Assembly: GCA_044225565.1 (NCBI GenBank)
Contig: JBGAIL010000028.1
Location: 1-34,355, forward strand
Origin: CAVXAE01 sp044225565
GTDB lineage: Bacteria > Pseudomonadota > Gammaproteobacteria > Steroidobacterales > Steroidobacteraceae
Length of the DNA: 34,355 bases
Direction of reading: 5' to 3'
The notes under the pieces: model-generated
Told to the model about the DNA's origin: nothing
The model's database searches: none
What the model saw: only the letters and a program-made list of their open reading frames with translations
In this document: in pieces, positions 1-11,497 of the stretch
Numbering within the stretch: the stretch's first letter is position 1
How the letters are laid out: each line of letters begins with the position of its first letter
Made by a program: the position numbers and the translations under genes

Positions 1-29
1 GTCCTTGCGGTCGCGGCGCCGGTGGCTGA

Positions 30-2606
30 TCAGTCTTTCTCGAGCAGAGCCTTCAATCGGTAGAGCGTTTCGAGCGCGGCGCGGGGTGATAGCGAGTCCG
101 GCTCGAGCTTCTGCATCGCGTCACGCAACGGATCGGGCGGTGGCTCGGCCACGGCCGGCGGCGCCGCGAACAGTTCCAGCTCCGCCTGCGGGCTGTGGCG
201 CTTCTTCGCGTCGCGCTCCGATTCGAGCGCGGCGAGATAGTTTCGGGCGCGCTGGATCACTTCCCGCGGCACACCAGCCAGCTGCGCCACCTGCAACCCG
301 TAGCTGCGGCTCGCGGGCCCTTCCTTCACGGCGTGCAGGAACACGATGCCTTCGCCGTGCTCCGTGGCATCCAGATGCACGTTCACGCAGCCTTCGATCT
401 CGCGGGCGAGCGTGGTGAGCTCGAAGTAATGCGTCGCGAACAAAGTGAACGCCTGCACTTTCGTCGCGATGTGCCGCGCGATCGCCCAGGCGAGCGAGAG
501 TCCGTCGAACGTGCTCGTGCCGCGACCGATCTCGTCCATCAGGATGAGGCTGCGCGAGGTGGCGTTGTGCAGGATGTTCGCGGCTTCGGTCATCTCCACC
601 ATGAACGTGGAGCGCCCGCCGGCGAGGTCGTCGCCGGCACCGATGCGCGTGAAGATGCGGTCGAGCGGGCCGATGCGGGCGCGCGCCGCCGGCACGAAGC
701 TGCCCATGTGCGCGAGGATCGCAATGAGTGCCGCCTGGCGCATGTAGGTGGACTTACCACCCATGTTCGGCCCTGTGATGATGAGCATGCGCCGCTTCGC
801 ATCGAGCGCGAGATCGTTCGGCACGAACGGGTCCTGCGAGAAGCGCTCCACCACCGGGTGCCGGCCACCGTCGATGCAGAGCATCGGCTCCGCAACCAGC
901 TCGGGCTGGGTCCACTCGAGCGTGCAGGCGCGCTCTGCCAGGCAGGCCGCAGCGTCGAGCTCTGAAAGCGTGCCTGCCGTCTGCTGCATGGCGCCCAGGT
1001 CTTCGATGAGCTGCGTGAGCACGGCATCGTAGATCTCGCGCTCGCGCCCGAGCGCCCGCTCCCGTGCGCCCAGCACCTTGTCCTCGAAGCTCTTCAGCTC
1101 CGGCGTGATGAATCGCTCCGCGGACTTCACCGTCTGGCGGCGGATGTAGTCCTTCGGCACGCGCTCCGCATCCCGCCGGCTCACTTCGATGAAGAAGCCG
1201 GAAACGCGGTTGAAGCTCAACCTGAGGCCCGGGATGCCCGAGCGCTCGCGCTCCCGCTGCTCGAGCTCCAGCAGGAATTCGTCCGTGTGCGAGGCGATGC
1301 GGCGGAGCTCGTCGAGCCCGGTGTCGTAGCCTTCGGCGATCACGTCACCGTCGCGCACCATGGCGGAGGGCTCGGCAGCGATGGCGGCCGTCAGCAATTG
1401 CACCACACCCGGATGCTCGCCGATGCGGCCGTGCATCTGCTGGAGCAGGGGTGAATCGATTTGGGCGAGCGTCTGGCGCAGCTCGGGTACGGCTCCGAGT
1501 GAAGTGCGCAGCTGTGCGAGATCCCGCGGCCGCGCCGAGCGCAGCGCGACGCGCGCCAGGATGCGCTCGACGTCGCCGATGCCGTGAAGCCGTTCGCGCA
1601 GCCCTTCGAATCGCCGGCCATCGCTCAATGCAGCCACGGCCTGATAGCGCAGGCGGAGTACTGCCTGATCCGTCAGCGGCCGGTTGAGCCAGCGGCGCAA
1701 CTGGCGCGACCCCATGGAGGTGACGCAGCGATCCAGCAGGGAAAAGAGCGTAGCTTCCGCGTTGCCGCCGAGGCTGGCATCGAGCTCCAGGTTGCGGCGG
1801 GTGGCGGCATCCAGGGTGAGTGCGTCCGTGCGTTCTTCGACGCCCATGCTGCGGATGTGCGGAACGGCGGACTTCTGCGTATCGCGAACGTACTGAAGCA
1901 ACGCACCGGCGGCGCAGATGGCGAGCGGCAGCTCGTCCGCACCGAAGCCTTTGAGATCCAGCGTGCCGAGCTGATCCGTGAGCAGGCGCGAAGCGCTCGA
2001 CAGCTCGAAGTACCACGGCGGGCGCGTGCGCGCCGCAGGCCAGGCCGTGGCGTCTCTCTGGTCTTCGCTCACGAGCACTTCAGCCGGCTTCAGCCGCTCG
2101 AGCTCCGCGGCGAGCGCGACGTCGCCTTCGGACTGCAGCACGGTGAAGCGGCCCGCGGCGAGATCCAGCCAGGCGAGGCCGAAGCGCGCACCATCCCGGG
2201 CGACGGCGGCGAGCAGCGTGTCGCGGCGCGCATCCAGCAGCGCATCTTCGGTAACGGTGCCTGGCGTGACGATGCGGATCACTTGCCGCTCGACCGGCCC
2301 CTTGCTCTTGGCGGGATCGCCGATCTGCTCGCACACTGCCACGCATTCGCCTTTGCGCACGAGCTTGGCGAGGTAGCCGTCCACGCTGTGCACCGGCACA
2401 CCCGCCATCGGAATGGGCGCGCCGGCTGACTGCCCGCGCGCGGTGAGCGTGATGTCCAGCAGGCTTGCGGCTCGGCGGGCGTCGTCGAAGAAGAGCTCGT
2501 AGAAGTCACCCATCCGGTAGAAGAGGAGGGTGTCGGGGTGCTGGCCCTTGATGCGCAGGTATTGCTGCATCATGGGCGTGTGGGCCGCAGTATCTGAATT
2601 CGTCAT
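30..2606 (-). CDS. mutS: DNA mismatch repair protein MutS
   Basis: Cytoplasmic ATPase that recognises mispairs and small loops and recruits MutL. The 858-residue length is typical of bacterial MutS. The N-terminal mismatch-binding domain carries the GDFYELF motif (Phe35 and Glu37, the Phe-X-Glu that stacks on the mismatch). The C-terminal ATPase has a Walker A GPNMGGKST at about residues 611-619 and a Walker B LILMDEIGRGTSTFDG near residue 689, followed by the FATHYFELT segment. The C-terminus has the usual helix-turn-helix and short tail, and the gene appears complete. It is the first gene of the window and is transcribed leftwards. The next gene upstream on the same strand is a CocE-type hydrolase 95 nt away, so they may or may not share a transcript. 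This is a housekeeping gene; nothing unusual is seen in it. Confidence 0.98.
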   Translation of the reverse strand: MTNSDTAAHTPMMQQYLRIKGQHPDTLLFYRMGDFYELFFDDARRAASLLDITLTARGQSAGAPIPMAGVPVHSVDGYLAKLVRKGECVAVCEQIGDPAKSKGPVERQVIRIVTPGTVTEDALLDARRDTLLAAVARDGARFGLAWLDLAAGRFTVLQSEGDVALAAELERLKPAEVLVSEDQRDATAWPAARTRPPWYFELSSASRLLTDQLGTLDLKGFGADELPLAICAAGALLQYVRDTQKSAVPHIRSMGVEERTDALTLDAATRRNLELDASLGGNAEATLFSLLDRCVTSMGSRQLRRWLNRPLTDQAVLRLRYQAVAALSDGRRFEGLRERLHGIGDVERILARVALRSARPRDLAQLRTSLGAVPELRQTLAQIDSPLLQQMHGRIGEHPGVVQLLTAAIAAEPSAMVRDGDVIAEGYDTGLDELRRIASHTDEFLLELEQRERERSGIPGLRLSFNRVSGFFIEVSRRDAERVPKDYIRRQTVKSAERFITPELKSFEDKVLGARERALGREREIYDAVLTQLIEDLGAMQQTAGTLSELDAAACLAERACTLEWTQPELVAEPMLCIDGGRHPVVERFSQDPFVPNDLALDAKRRMLIITGPNMGGKSTYMRQAALIAILAHMGSFVPAARARIGPLDRIFTRIGAGDDLAGGRSTFMVEMTEAANILHNATSRSLILMDEIGRGTSTFDGLSLAWAIARHIATKVQAFTLFATHYFELTTLAREIEGCVNVHLDATEHGEGIVFLHAVKEGPASRSYGLQVAQLAGVPREVIQRARNYLAALESERDAKKRHSPQAELELFAAPPAVAEPPPDPLRDAMQKLEPDSLSPRAALETLYRLKALLEKD

Positions 2607-2701
2607 AAAATCAGTGATTTACGCGGCAGGTGATTTCGGTTTGGGGCAATTTCGGGACGACTCGTGGTCGCACGGCGTCAATCACGAAAGCGGCCACCGA
2701 G

Positions 2702-4615
2702 TCAGGGCACGACGGGCAGCACTACCGCGCTCGCGTTCACGCCTCCGAAGTACACGCTCTGCGTCGCTTTCTTGTAGTCCTGCGGCTTCGCGAACATGAT
2801 GTTCTCGACATAGGTCTGCGGATTGCGGTCGTACAGCGGGAACAGGCTCGACTGCACCTGCACCATGATGCGGTGGCCCGGCAGGAATACGTGGTCCACG
2901 TCGGGCAGCCGCCAGCGGTACTTCTCCACCTTTCCGGCCTTGATCGGCTCCGGCTTCGCGAAGCTCTTGAGATAGCGGCCGCGGAAGATCTCGATGCCGA
3001 CGGCGAGCTCGTAGCCCGCCATACTGGGCTTGGCGCCCTGCGACGCGGCTTCCGGCACGTCGTTCGGATAGACGTCGATGAGCTTCACGACCCAATCGCT
3101 GTCGGTGCCCGTCGTCGCGGCGAACAACTCGACCTCCGGCGCGCCCATGATGTGCACCGCCTTCGCGAGGGGCTCGCTCTTCCACGAAGCGACGTCCGGC
3201 CGCTCGGAGACGAACCGCTGATCGCGGATCAGCCACGGCTTCCACTGGTACGGGTCGCCCATGTCGATCGGGCGCGGCAGGAACGGCACCGGCTTGGCGG
3301 GGTCGCTCACGTACTCCTCGCGGCCGCTCGCCTTCGGCTTGTCGAATGTCGCGACACCGCCCGCGGCGAGGTAGAGAGGCTGCGCGGCGCCCATCGGCCA
3401 CTTCTGCGACACGTTCCACTCGTTCGCGCCCGTGGCGTACGTGAGCACCGGCGGCGTCTTCGGGTCCGGGCCGCCTTTGAGGTAGTGATCGAAGAACGGC
3501 TTCACGTACTTCACGCGCCATTCGCGCGCGGTGTCGCCCGTGAATGTGAGCGCGCCGAGATCGAAGCCATAGTGGTTCGCGCCCGAGTGGCGCCACGGAC
3601 CGATGTGCAGAAATACCTTGTCGTTGTTGGTGTCCTTGGGTTCCAGGGCACGATACACGGCGGGCGCGCCGTAGCTGTCTTCCTGGTCCCACTGGCCCAC
3701 TTCCAGCAGCGTCGGCACGGTGAGCGGATGCGCGGCGAGCCACTTGTCGACGGCCTGAAGCGACCAGAAATCGGTGTACGCCGGATTCTCGAGGAACTTG
3801 CGGACGCCCGGCACCTTCTCTATCCCTAATTTCTTTGCCCAGTCGCCCATCGAGCCCGCTTCGAGGTAACGCGTGTAGTGGTCACCACCGCCGAGGGCGA
3901 AATCGCCTTTGCCGGTGCCCTTCGCGAGACTCAGGCCCACGACGTAGTCGAGCGCGCTCACTCGGAACGCGCCGTTGTGGAACCAGTCGTCCCCCATCCA
4001 GCCGTCGACCATCGGGCTCTGAGGCACCGTGGCCTTGAGCGCCGGATGCGGATTGATCTGCGCCATGAGCGTCGTGAATCCGAGATAGCTCGAGCCGATG
4101 ACGCCGACCTTGCCGTTCGATTCCGGCATGTTCTTCACGAGCCAGTCGATCGTGTCGTACGCGTCGGTGGATTCGTCGATCTTCGTGTCGTTGACCGGGC
4201 CCGCGAGCGGCCGGTTCAGCACCCACTGCCCTTCGGAACGATGCAGGCCGCGGATGTCCTGGTAGACGCGGATGTAGCCGTCCTCGACGAACTCGGCGTC
4301 CATGATCTCGAGGATGTCGACGGCCCGCTGGCTCGCGACGCGGTGCGTCGAGCCGTGCGCGTCGTACGGCGTGCGCGAGAGCAGGATCGGCGCATCGGCC
4401 GTGCCCTTCTTCATGACGACGACGGTGTAGAGCTTGACGCCGTCCCGCATGGGGACCATCGCCTCGCGGCGGATGAAATCCGCGGACGGCAGCGTCTGCT
4501 CGTACTTGTCGATGACGTCGGGCGTCATCGGCGTCACGCGGGCGGGATCCTGCGCCAAAGCCTGGACGACGGCGACGGTGGCGACGCCGGCGAGAATCAG
4601 CGGTGATTTTCTCAT
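2702..4615 (-). CDS. Exported CocE/NonD family hydrolase (X-Pro dipeptidyl-peptidase S15-like)
   Basis: 637 residues. A Sec signal peptide (MRKSPLILAG..VVQALA, cleavage near residue 21) points to the periplasm or outside. The catalytic alpha/beta-hydrolase domain follows, with the family features MVPMRDGVKLY, SRTPYDAH, YQDIRGLHRSEGQW and the nucleophile motif GSSYLG (Ser176). The acid/base part is probably in LLEVGQWDQED and HIGPWRHSG. From about residue 390 there is the C-terminal jelly-roll domain (DPYQWKPW, PGHRIMVQVQSS, YVENIMFAKPQDYKKATQSV). The family includes cocaine esterase, glutaryl-7-ACA acylase and X-Pro dipeptidyl peptidases, so it hydrolyses esters or amides; the substrate is not predictable. 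The start ATG gives a clean signal peptide. The upstream 284 nt (4616-4899) is shared with the divergent beta-helix gene, and I see no convincing promoter or operator in it. Confidence 0.93.
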   Translation of the reverse strand: MRKSPLILAGVATVAVVQALAQDPARVTPMTPDVIDKYEQTLPSADFIRREAMVPMRDGVKLYTVVVMKKGTADAPILLSRTPYDAHGSTHRVASQRAVDILEIMDAEFVEDGYIRVYQDIRGLHRSEGQWVLNRPLAGPVNDTKIDESTDAYDTIDWLVKNMPESNGKVGVIGSSYLGFTTLMAQINPHPALKATVPQSPMVDGWMGDDWFHNGAFRVSALDYVVGLSLAKGTGKGDFALGGGDHYTRYLEAGSMGDWAKKLGIEKVPGVRKFLENPAYTDFWSLQAVDKWLAAHPLTVPTLLEVGQWDQEDSYGAPAVYRALEPKDTNNDKVFLHIGPWRHSGANHYGFDLGALTFTGDTAREWRVKYVKPFFDHYLKGGPDPKTPPVLTYATGANEWNVSQKWPMGAAQPLYLAAGGVATFDKPKASGREEYVSDPAKPVPFLPRPIDMGDPYQWKPWLIRDQRFVSERPDVASWKSEPLAKAVHIMGAPEVELFAATTGTDSDWVVKLIDVYPNDVPEAASQGAKPSMAGYELAVGIEIFRGRYLKSFAKPEPIKAGKVEKYRWRLPDVDHVFLPGHRIMVQVQSSLFPLYDRNPQTYVENIMFAKPQDYKKATQSVYFGGVNASAVVLPVVP

Positions 4616-4899
4616 GGTGCGCAGGGTAACTCAGGGCTCGATGCGAATCAGCTCCGATAGCAGCCCATGTGGCATCGACGCGCTCGTCAGGGACCCCGCT
4701 GAGCGCCGCCGAATCCCGACGCATGCAGGCCCGCGTCCGTGGAAGCTCCATTGACGGTTCGGGTTGCTGCCATGCTTCGTCGCGGCTACGCCATTCATTC
4801 CGCCCGAGCTTCCGAACTCCCTGAACCCCGCGTAAGCTGCCAGCGTCGACCGTTCCGCTCATCGGGCCAACCATAAACCATTCGAAGAGAGGGCCTCCC

Positions 4900-5976
4900 A
4901 TGCGCACCTTCCTTGTCCGCTCCGCCCGGCACCTGGCGGTGCTGCTCGTCTGCGCTGCAGCATCGATCACCACGGCCCACGCCGCGCGCCGTATCAACGT
5001 GGCGACCAATGGCGTCGATGCCCCGACTTGCGGCGCCACCAGCGATCCCTGCCGCAGCATCACCCAGGCGATACGCAACGCCGTCGCGGGCGATTTCATC
5101 TACGTCGGTCCCGGTGACTACGGAGACATCGATGGCGACGGCCATCTCTACACCCCGGGCGATGAGCCCGGTGGCCGCGCCAGCAACGGGTACCTCTATC
5201 TCATCAACATCGACAAGCCGCTGACGATCCTCTCGACTGCCGGCGCTGCGGTGACCCGCATCGACGCGACCAACCGCTACTTCCAATCCGACGGGCTCGC
5301 CAACTACTTCGGCGTGCTCATCAGCTCCGCGGACGTGGAGTTCGGCCGGCCGGGGCAGGGGTTCTCGCTTTTGGGTGCTGGCCGGGCCGGGCTCGCCATC
5401 ACGCTCGCCAATCCCCGCATCAAGATCGCCGGCAACATCGCGAGCGGCAACAACGCGGGCTTCGAAGTCGGCGGCAAGGCGCTCTACATCCACCACAACC
5501 TGGCCATCCGCAATGCCTCGGCGGGCTTCGACATCCTGGGCCCTTCCGCCATCGTTCAGCACAACGTGTCGCAAGGCAATGGCAGCGGCTTCCTGATCGG
5601 TGGGTGGACCACGGGTGCGCAGGTGTCCGACAACGTGGCGACCGGCAACGTCATCGGCTTCGGCCTCGGCACGATCGCCTCGTTCGACCGAAATTCCGCC
5701 ATCAGCAATCTCATCGCCGGCATCACGGCGAGCGCTCCCGTCACCATCCGCAACAGCAACATCTTCGGCAACGGCACCGTCGAGCCGCTGCAGGCCTGCG
5801 GACTCCGCAACGATTCCGGCGGCACCGTCACCGCCACCCGCAACTACTGGGGATCCCTCTATGGCCCCGGAGACGACCCGGCGGACAAAGCCTGCAATGC
5901 GCGAGGCGGCAACACGACGACCTCGTCCTTCCTGACGGCACCGGTTCCCGTCGCGACGACGCCGTTCAGGCAATAA
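4900..5976 (+). CDS. Exported right-handed parallel beta-helix repeat protein
   Basis: 358 residues with a signal peptide (MRTFLVRSARHLAVLLVCAAASITTAHA, cleavage near residue 28). The mature part opens with a feature common to such proteins (INVATNGVD..CGATSDPCRSITQAIRNAVAGDFIYVGPGDY), the DUF1565-like start of a pectin-lyase fold. It continues with N-rich rungs such as GNIASGNNAGFEVGG, HHNLAIRNASAGFDILG, QHNVSQGNGSGFLIGG and DNVATGNVIGFGLG, then a terminal NYWGSLYGPGDDPADKACN segment. These rungs of about 22 residues form a right-handed parallel beta-helix, typical of carbohydrate-active or surface proteins. No catalytic residues of a known polysaccharide lyase are obvious. A purine-rich GAAGAGAGGG stretch lies just upstream of the ATG. 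The specific role is unknown. Confidence 0.88.
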   Translation: MRTFLVRSARHLAVLLVCAAASITTAHAARRINVATNGVDAPTCGATSDPCRSITQAIRNAVAGDFIYVGPGDYGDIDGDGHLYTPGDEPGGRASNGYLYLINIDKPLTILSTAGAAVTRIDATNRYFQSDGLANYFGVLISSADVEFGRPGQGFSLLGAGRAGLAITLANPRIKIAGNIASGNNAGFEVGGKALYIHHNLAIRNASAGFDILGPSAIVQHNVSQGNGSGFLIGGWTTGAQVSDNVATGNVIGFGLGTIASFDRNSAISNLIAGITASAPVTIRNSNIFGNGTVEPLQACGLRNDSGGTVTATRNYWGSLYGPGDDPADKACNARGGNTTTSSFLTAPVPVATTPFRQ

Positions 5977-6004
5977 TGGGAGCCCACCCGACGAGGCACC
6001 GCTC

Positions 6005-6295
6005 ATGGCGAAGGCGTACTGGATCAGCACCTATCAAAAGATCGTGGACCCGGAGAAGCTCGCGGCCTACGCGAGGCTGGCCACCCCGGCGCTGCAGTCC
6101 GCCGGCGGCCGGTTCCTGGCGAGAGGCCTGGCCGCGAAAGCCTACGAACAAGGCCTGGTGGAGCGCACGGTGCTCATCGAGTTCGACTCGGTGGAGCAGG
6201 CTGTCGCTGCGCACGACAGCCCGGCCTACCAGGCGGCCCTCGCCGCGCTGGAGGGCGGGGTGGTTCGTGACCTGCGAATCGTGCCGGGGGTGTAG
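6005..6295 (+). CDS. DUF1330 domain-containing protein
   Basis: A 96-residue cytoplasmic protein of the DUF1330 group (dimeric alpha-beta ferredoxin-like fold). Diagnostic stretches are KAYWISTYQKIVDPEKLAAYARLATPAL, GGRFLARG and VLIEFDSVEQAVAAHDSPAYQAALAAL. Its length matches the family. It starts 28 nt after the beta-helix gene and ends 22 nt before the FMN dehydrogenase gene, so it probably belongs to the same plus-strand unit. The family has no well-established function; members often sit beside oxidoreductases and catabolic genes, as here. Confidence 0.9.
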   Translation: MAKAYWISTYQKIVDPEKLAAYARLATPALQSAGGRFLARGLAAKAYEQGLVERTVLIEFDSVEQAVAAHDSPAYQAALAALEGGVVRDLRIVPGV

Positions 6296-6317
6296 CGTAC
6301 TGCCGTAAACTTCGCGC

Positions 6318-7469
6318 ATGCCGTCCGTCATCAACAGCATCGCGGACTTGCGCGAGCTCGCGCAGCGTCGCATTCCCAGGGCGATCTTCGACTACGCGGA
6401 TCGCGGGTCGTACGACGAAATCACCTACCGCCGCAATCGCGAGCACCTCCAGGCACTCGAGTTGCGCCAGCGCGTGATGGTGGACGTGTCCGCCCAGGCG
6501 CTCGAGACCACTCTGGTCGGCACGCCGGTCACCATGCCTCTGGCCATCGCTCCCACCGGGCTCACGGGGCTGTTCCATGCCAACGGCGAGATGCTGGGCG
6601 CGCGAGCGGCGGAAGCTTTCGGAGTTCCGTTCTCCCTGAGCACGATGTCCATCTGCTCGATAGAGGACGTGCGCAGCGCGACGAAACGACCGTTCTGGTT
6701 CCAGGTGTACCTGATGCGGGATCGCGGCTTCAACGCGGAGCTCATCGAGCGCGCCCGTGCGGCGCAGTGCTCGGCGCTGATCCTCACGGTGGACCTGCCG
6801 ATCCAGGGCCTTCGCCGCCGTGACCCGAAGAACGGGCTGTCGATCCCGCCCCGGCTCACCCTGCGCAACGTGCTGGATGTCGCCACCAAGCCCGGATGGG
6901 CGCTCGGCGTGCTGTTCGGCAAGCGGCGGACCTTCGGGAATCTCGAGGCGCACCTGAAAGGGGCGGGTGGACTGACCACGCTCGCGCAATGGATCGGAAC
7001 GCAGTTCGATCCCACGGTCACCTGGCAGGGCATGGAGTGGATCCGCGAGCGTTGGGCGGGCAAGCTCATCATCAAAGGCATCCTGGACGCCGAAGACGCG
7101 CGCCTCGCCGTTCGCGCCGGCGCGGATGCCATCGTCGTCTCCAATCACGGCGGCCGTCAGCTCGACGGCGCGCCTTCGACCATCTCGATGCTGCCGGAGA
7201 TCGTCGACGCGGTCGGCGCCGACGATTGCGAAGTGCTGTTCGATGGCGGCGTGCAATCCGGCCAGGACGTGCTCAAGGCGCTCGCGTTGGGCGCGCGCGG
7301 TTGCCTCATCGGCAAGGCTTTCCTCTACGCACTCGCCGCCAACGGCGAGGCTGGCGTCACCCGCGCGCTGGAGATCATCCGTGACGAGCTCAAGGTGAGC
7401 CTCGCGCTCACGGGAAGGAACCGCGTTTCGGAAGTGGATGCCACCGTGCTCCGCCGCGCAGCCCGATGA
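6318..7469 (+). CDS. FMN-dependent alpha-hydroxy-acid dehydrogenase (L-lactate dehydrogenase / glycolate oxidase family)
   Basis: 383 residues, TIM-barrel FMN enzyme that oxidises an L-2-hydroxy acid to the 2-keto acid. Family features in order: the N-terminal IADLRELAQRRIPRAIFDYADRGSYDEIT; MPLAIAPTGLTGLFHANGE at the flavin site; STMSICSIEDV; FWFQVYLMRDRG; LTVDLPIQGLRRRD; LIIKGILDAEDA with the FMN-binding Lys; the active-site SNHGGRQLDGAPSTI with catalytic His277; and DGGVQSGQDVLKALALGARGCLIGKAFLYAL. It resembles LldD-type dehydrogenases, but the exact substrate (lactate, mandelate, glycolate) is not determined. Its stop codon overlaps a possible ATG of the next gene, indicating translational coupling with the M19 protein. 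Confidence 0.93.
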   Translation: MPSVINSIADLRELAQRRIPRAIFDYADRGSYDEITYRRNREHLQALELRQRVMVDVSAQALETTLVGTPVTMPLAIAPTGLTGLFHANGEMLGARAAEAFGVPFSLSTMSICSIEDVRSATKRPFWFQVYLMRDRGFNAELIERARAAQCSALILTVDLPIQGLRRRDPKNGLSIPPRLTLRNVLDVATKPGWALGVLFGKRRTFGNLEAHLKGAGGLTTLAQWIGTQFDPTVTWQGMEWIRERWAGKLIIKGILDAEDARLAVRAGADAIVVSNHGGRQLDGAPSTISMLPEIVDAVGADDCEVLFDGGVQSGQDVLKALALGARGCLIGKAFLYALAANGEAGVTRALEIIRDELKVSLALTGRNRVSEVDATVLRRAAR

Positions 7470-7480
7470 GGAAATCCGAC

Positions 7481-8506
7481 ATGTCCGCCGCCGTCGCCGA
7501 AGCCGTCTCGCCCCGCACCCTCGAGCTGCTGCGTTCCGGCATCGTATGGGACAACCACGCCTGCATGCCTTTGCGGCCAGGCGATGTGGATTTCCTGCCG
7601 CAGCTCGAGCGCGCGAGGAGATCCGGCATCGACGTCATCTCGCTGAACGTCAGCTTCGACGTCGTCGACCCCAACGATGCGTTCAAGATGCTGGCCACGT
7701 TCCGTCACTGGGTGCGCCGGCATGGCGAGCATTGCGTGCTCGCCGACACCGTCGCGGACATCGAAGCGGCGAAGGCGTCCGGCAAGCTCGCGGTGGTGTT
7801 CGATATCGAAGGCGGCAACGCCGTGGCTGCGCATCCCGGTCTCGTCGAGGTCTTCTACCGGCTCGGTGTGCGCTGGATGCTCTTCGCCTACAACAAGAAC
7901 AACAAGCTCGGCGGCGGCTGCATGGACGACGACACCGGCCTCACCGGCTACGGCCGCCAGATCATCGACGAGATGGAGCGGGTCGGCATGGTGCTGTGCT
8001 GCACGCACATCGGTCACCGTACGGCGCGTGAAGCGCTGGAGTACGCCAGCAAGCCGGTGATCTTCTCGCACTCGAATCCCTCGGCCGTGTACCAGCACGT
8101 GCGCAACATTCCGGACGACCTCATGAAGGCCTGCGCGCGCAGCGGTGGCGTCGTGAACATCAATGGGGTCGGCACCTTTCTCGGCGCAGGCCCGGATGGC
8201 GCTGGGGACGACAGTACCGAGACGGTACTGCGGCACATCGATTACGCCGTGCAGCTCATCGGCGCGCAGCACGTGGGCCTGGGGCTGGACTACGTGTTCG
8301 ACGTCTCCGAGCTGGAGGAATTCATCCGCGCCAATCCCGCGAACTTCCCCGCAGCGCTGCGCGAGCCCGGCTCGTATCGGCAGGTGGAGCCCGAGCGCTT
8401 CCCCATCATCGCGGAGCGGCTGCTGAAGATGGGTTACGGCGAGGCGGACGTGCAAGGCATCATGGGGCACAACAACCTGCGCGTCGCGCGGGAGGTGTGG
8501 AAGTAG
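7481..8506 (+). CDS. Membrane dipeptidase-like protein (peptidase family M19)
   Basis: 341 residues from this start, in the renal-dipeptidase (M19) amidohydrolase fold. Seen: DIEGGNAV (Glu110, the expected bridging metal ligand), CTHIGHRTA and FSHSNPSAV (expected zinc-ligand His residues), GLGLDYVFD (expected substrate-binding Asp) and a C-terminal GIMGHNNLRVAREVW typical of M19. The usual N-terminal HxD metal motif reads DNHACMP, so His26 is present but the Asp position is Cys28. M19 enzymes cleave dipeptides, including those with D-residues, or beta-lactams; the altered ligand makes activity uncertain. No signal peptide is seen. An in-frame ATG at 7466 overlaps the upstream stop. I prefer 7481 because GAGGA lies 8 nt ahead of it. 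Confidence 0.9.
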   Translation: MSAAVAEAVSPRTLELLRSGIVWDNHACMPLRPGDVDFLPQLERARRSGIDVISLNVSFDVVDPNDAFKMLATFRHWVRRHGEHCVLADTVADIEAAKASGKLAVVFDIEGGNAVAAHPGLVEVFYRLGVRWMLFAYNKNNKLGGGCMDDDTGLTGYGRQIIDEMERVGMVLCCTHIGHRTAREALEYASKPVIFSHSNPSAVYQHVRNIPDDLMKACARSGGVVNINGVGTFLGAGPDGAGDDSTETVLRHIDYAVQLIGAQHVGLGLDYVFDVSELEEFIRANPANFPAALREPGSYRQVEPERFPIIAERLLKMGYGEADVQGIMGHNNLRVAREVWK

Positions 8507-8666
8507 GCGACCCGCGCCGCACGCCGCCGAGTCGACGCGCCGCCGCCCGGCGGATCGTCGTCCTGCGCGTCGGGGGTGGCTCGCGCTGCCCAAGATCGCC
8601 TTGCGCATCGGCGAAGCTTGCGGAATGATCCTTCCGCACTCAGCCAGGCTCTCAGCGGAGGTCCCC

Positions 8667-9124
8667 ATGATCGAGCTGCACGTCAACGGCGAATCGCGGA
8701 AGGTCGACGCGGCACCGGAGATGCCGCTGCTCTGGGCCCTGCGGGACGTGGCCGGCCTCACCGGAACCAAGTTCGGCTGCGGCATGGGCCTCTGCGGCGC
8801 CTGCACCGTCCATCTGGATGGCATCGCGGTACGCTCCTGCATCACCCCCATCTCCACGGCCGCCGGCAAGAAGGTCACCACGCTGGAAGGCGTCGCCAGC
8901 GACCCCACCGGCCGCGCCGTCCAGGCCGCGTGGCTCGAGCTGGGTGTGGCGCAATGCGGCTACTGCCAGGGCGGCCAGATCATGTCCGCCACCGCGCTGC
9001 TGAAATCCAACCCGAAGCCCAGCGACGAGGACATCGACGCCGGCATGAGCGGAAACCTATGTCGTTGCGGCACCTACACGCGCATCCGTGAGGCCATCAA
9101 GCGGGCGGCGCAGGGGGTAGGCAA

Positions 9125-9128
<4 letters not shown>
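8667..9128 (+). CDS. iorA: (2Fe-2S)-binding small subunit of a molybdenum hydroxylase (IorA-like)
   Basis: 153 residues, the electron-transfer subunit of a xanthine-oxidase-family hydroxylase of the isoquinoline 1-oxidoreductase type. The N-terminal plant-type [2Fe-2S] domain has KFGCGMGLCGACTVHLDG (Cys38, Cys43, Cys46) and a fourth Cys in RSCITP. The C-terminal helical [2Fe-2S] domain has AQCGYCQGGQIMSA and MSGNLCRCGTYTRIREAIKRA. The start ATG at 8667 is preceded by GCGGAGGT; longer in-frame starts add non-conserved residues. The stop overlaps the start of the large subunit by 4 nt (ATGA), so the two are made together. The product lacks its own signal and is presumably carried out with the Tat-exported partner. 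The symbol is by family resemblance. Confidence 0.93.
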
Positions 9129-11467
<2,339 letters not shown>

Positions 11468-11497
11468 CGTCCGGCACTCACTGGAGACACATAAGCG

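Noticed and set aside
30..4615. Long plus-strand frames opposite mutS and the CocE-type hydrolase
   Set aside because: They are Arg/Ala-rich antisense shadows caused by high GC, with no family motifs and no ribosome-binding sites.
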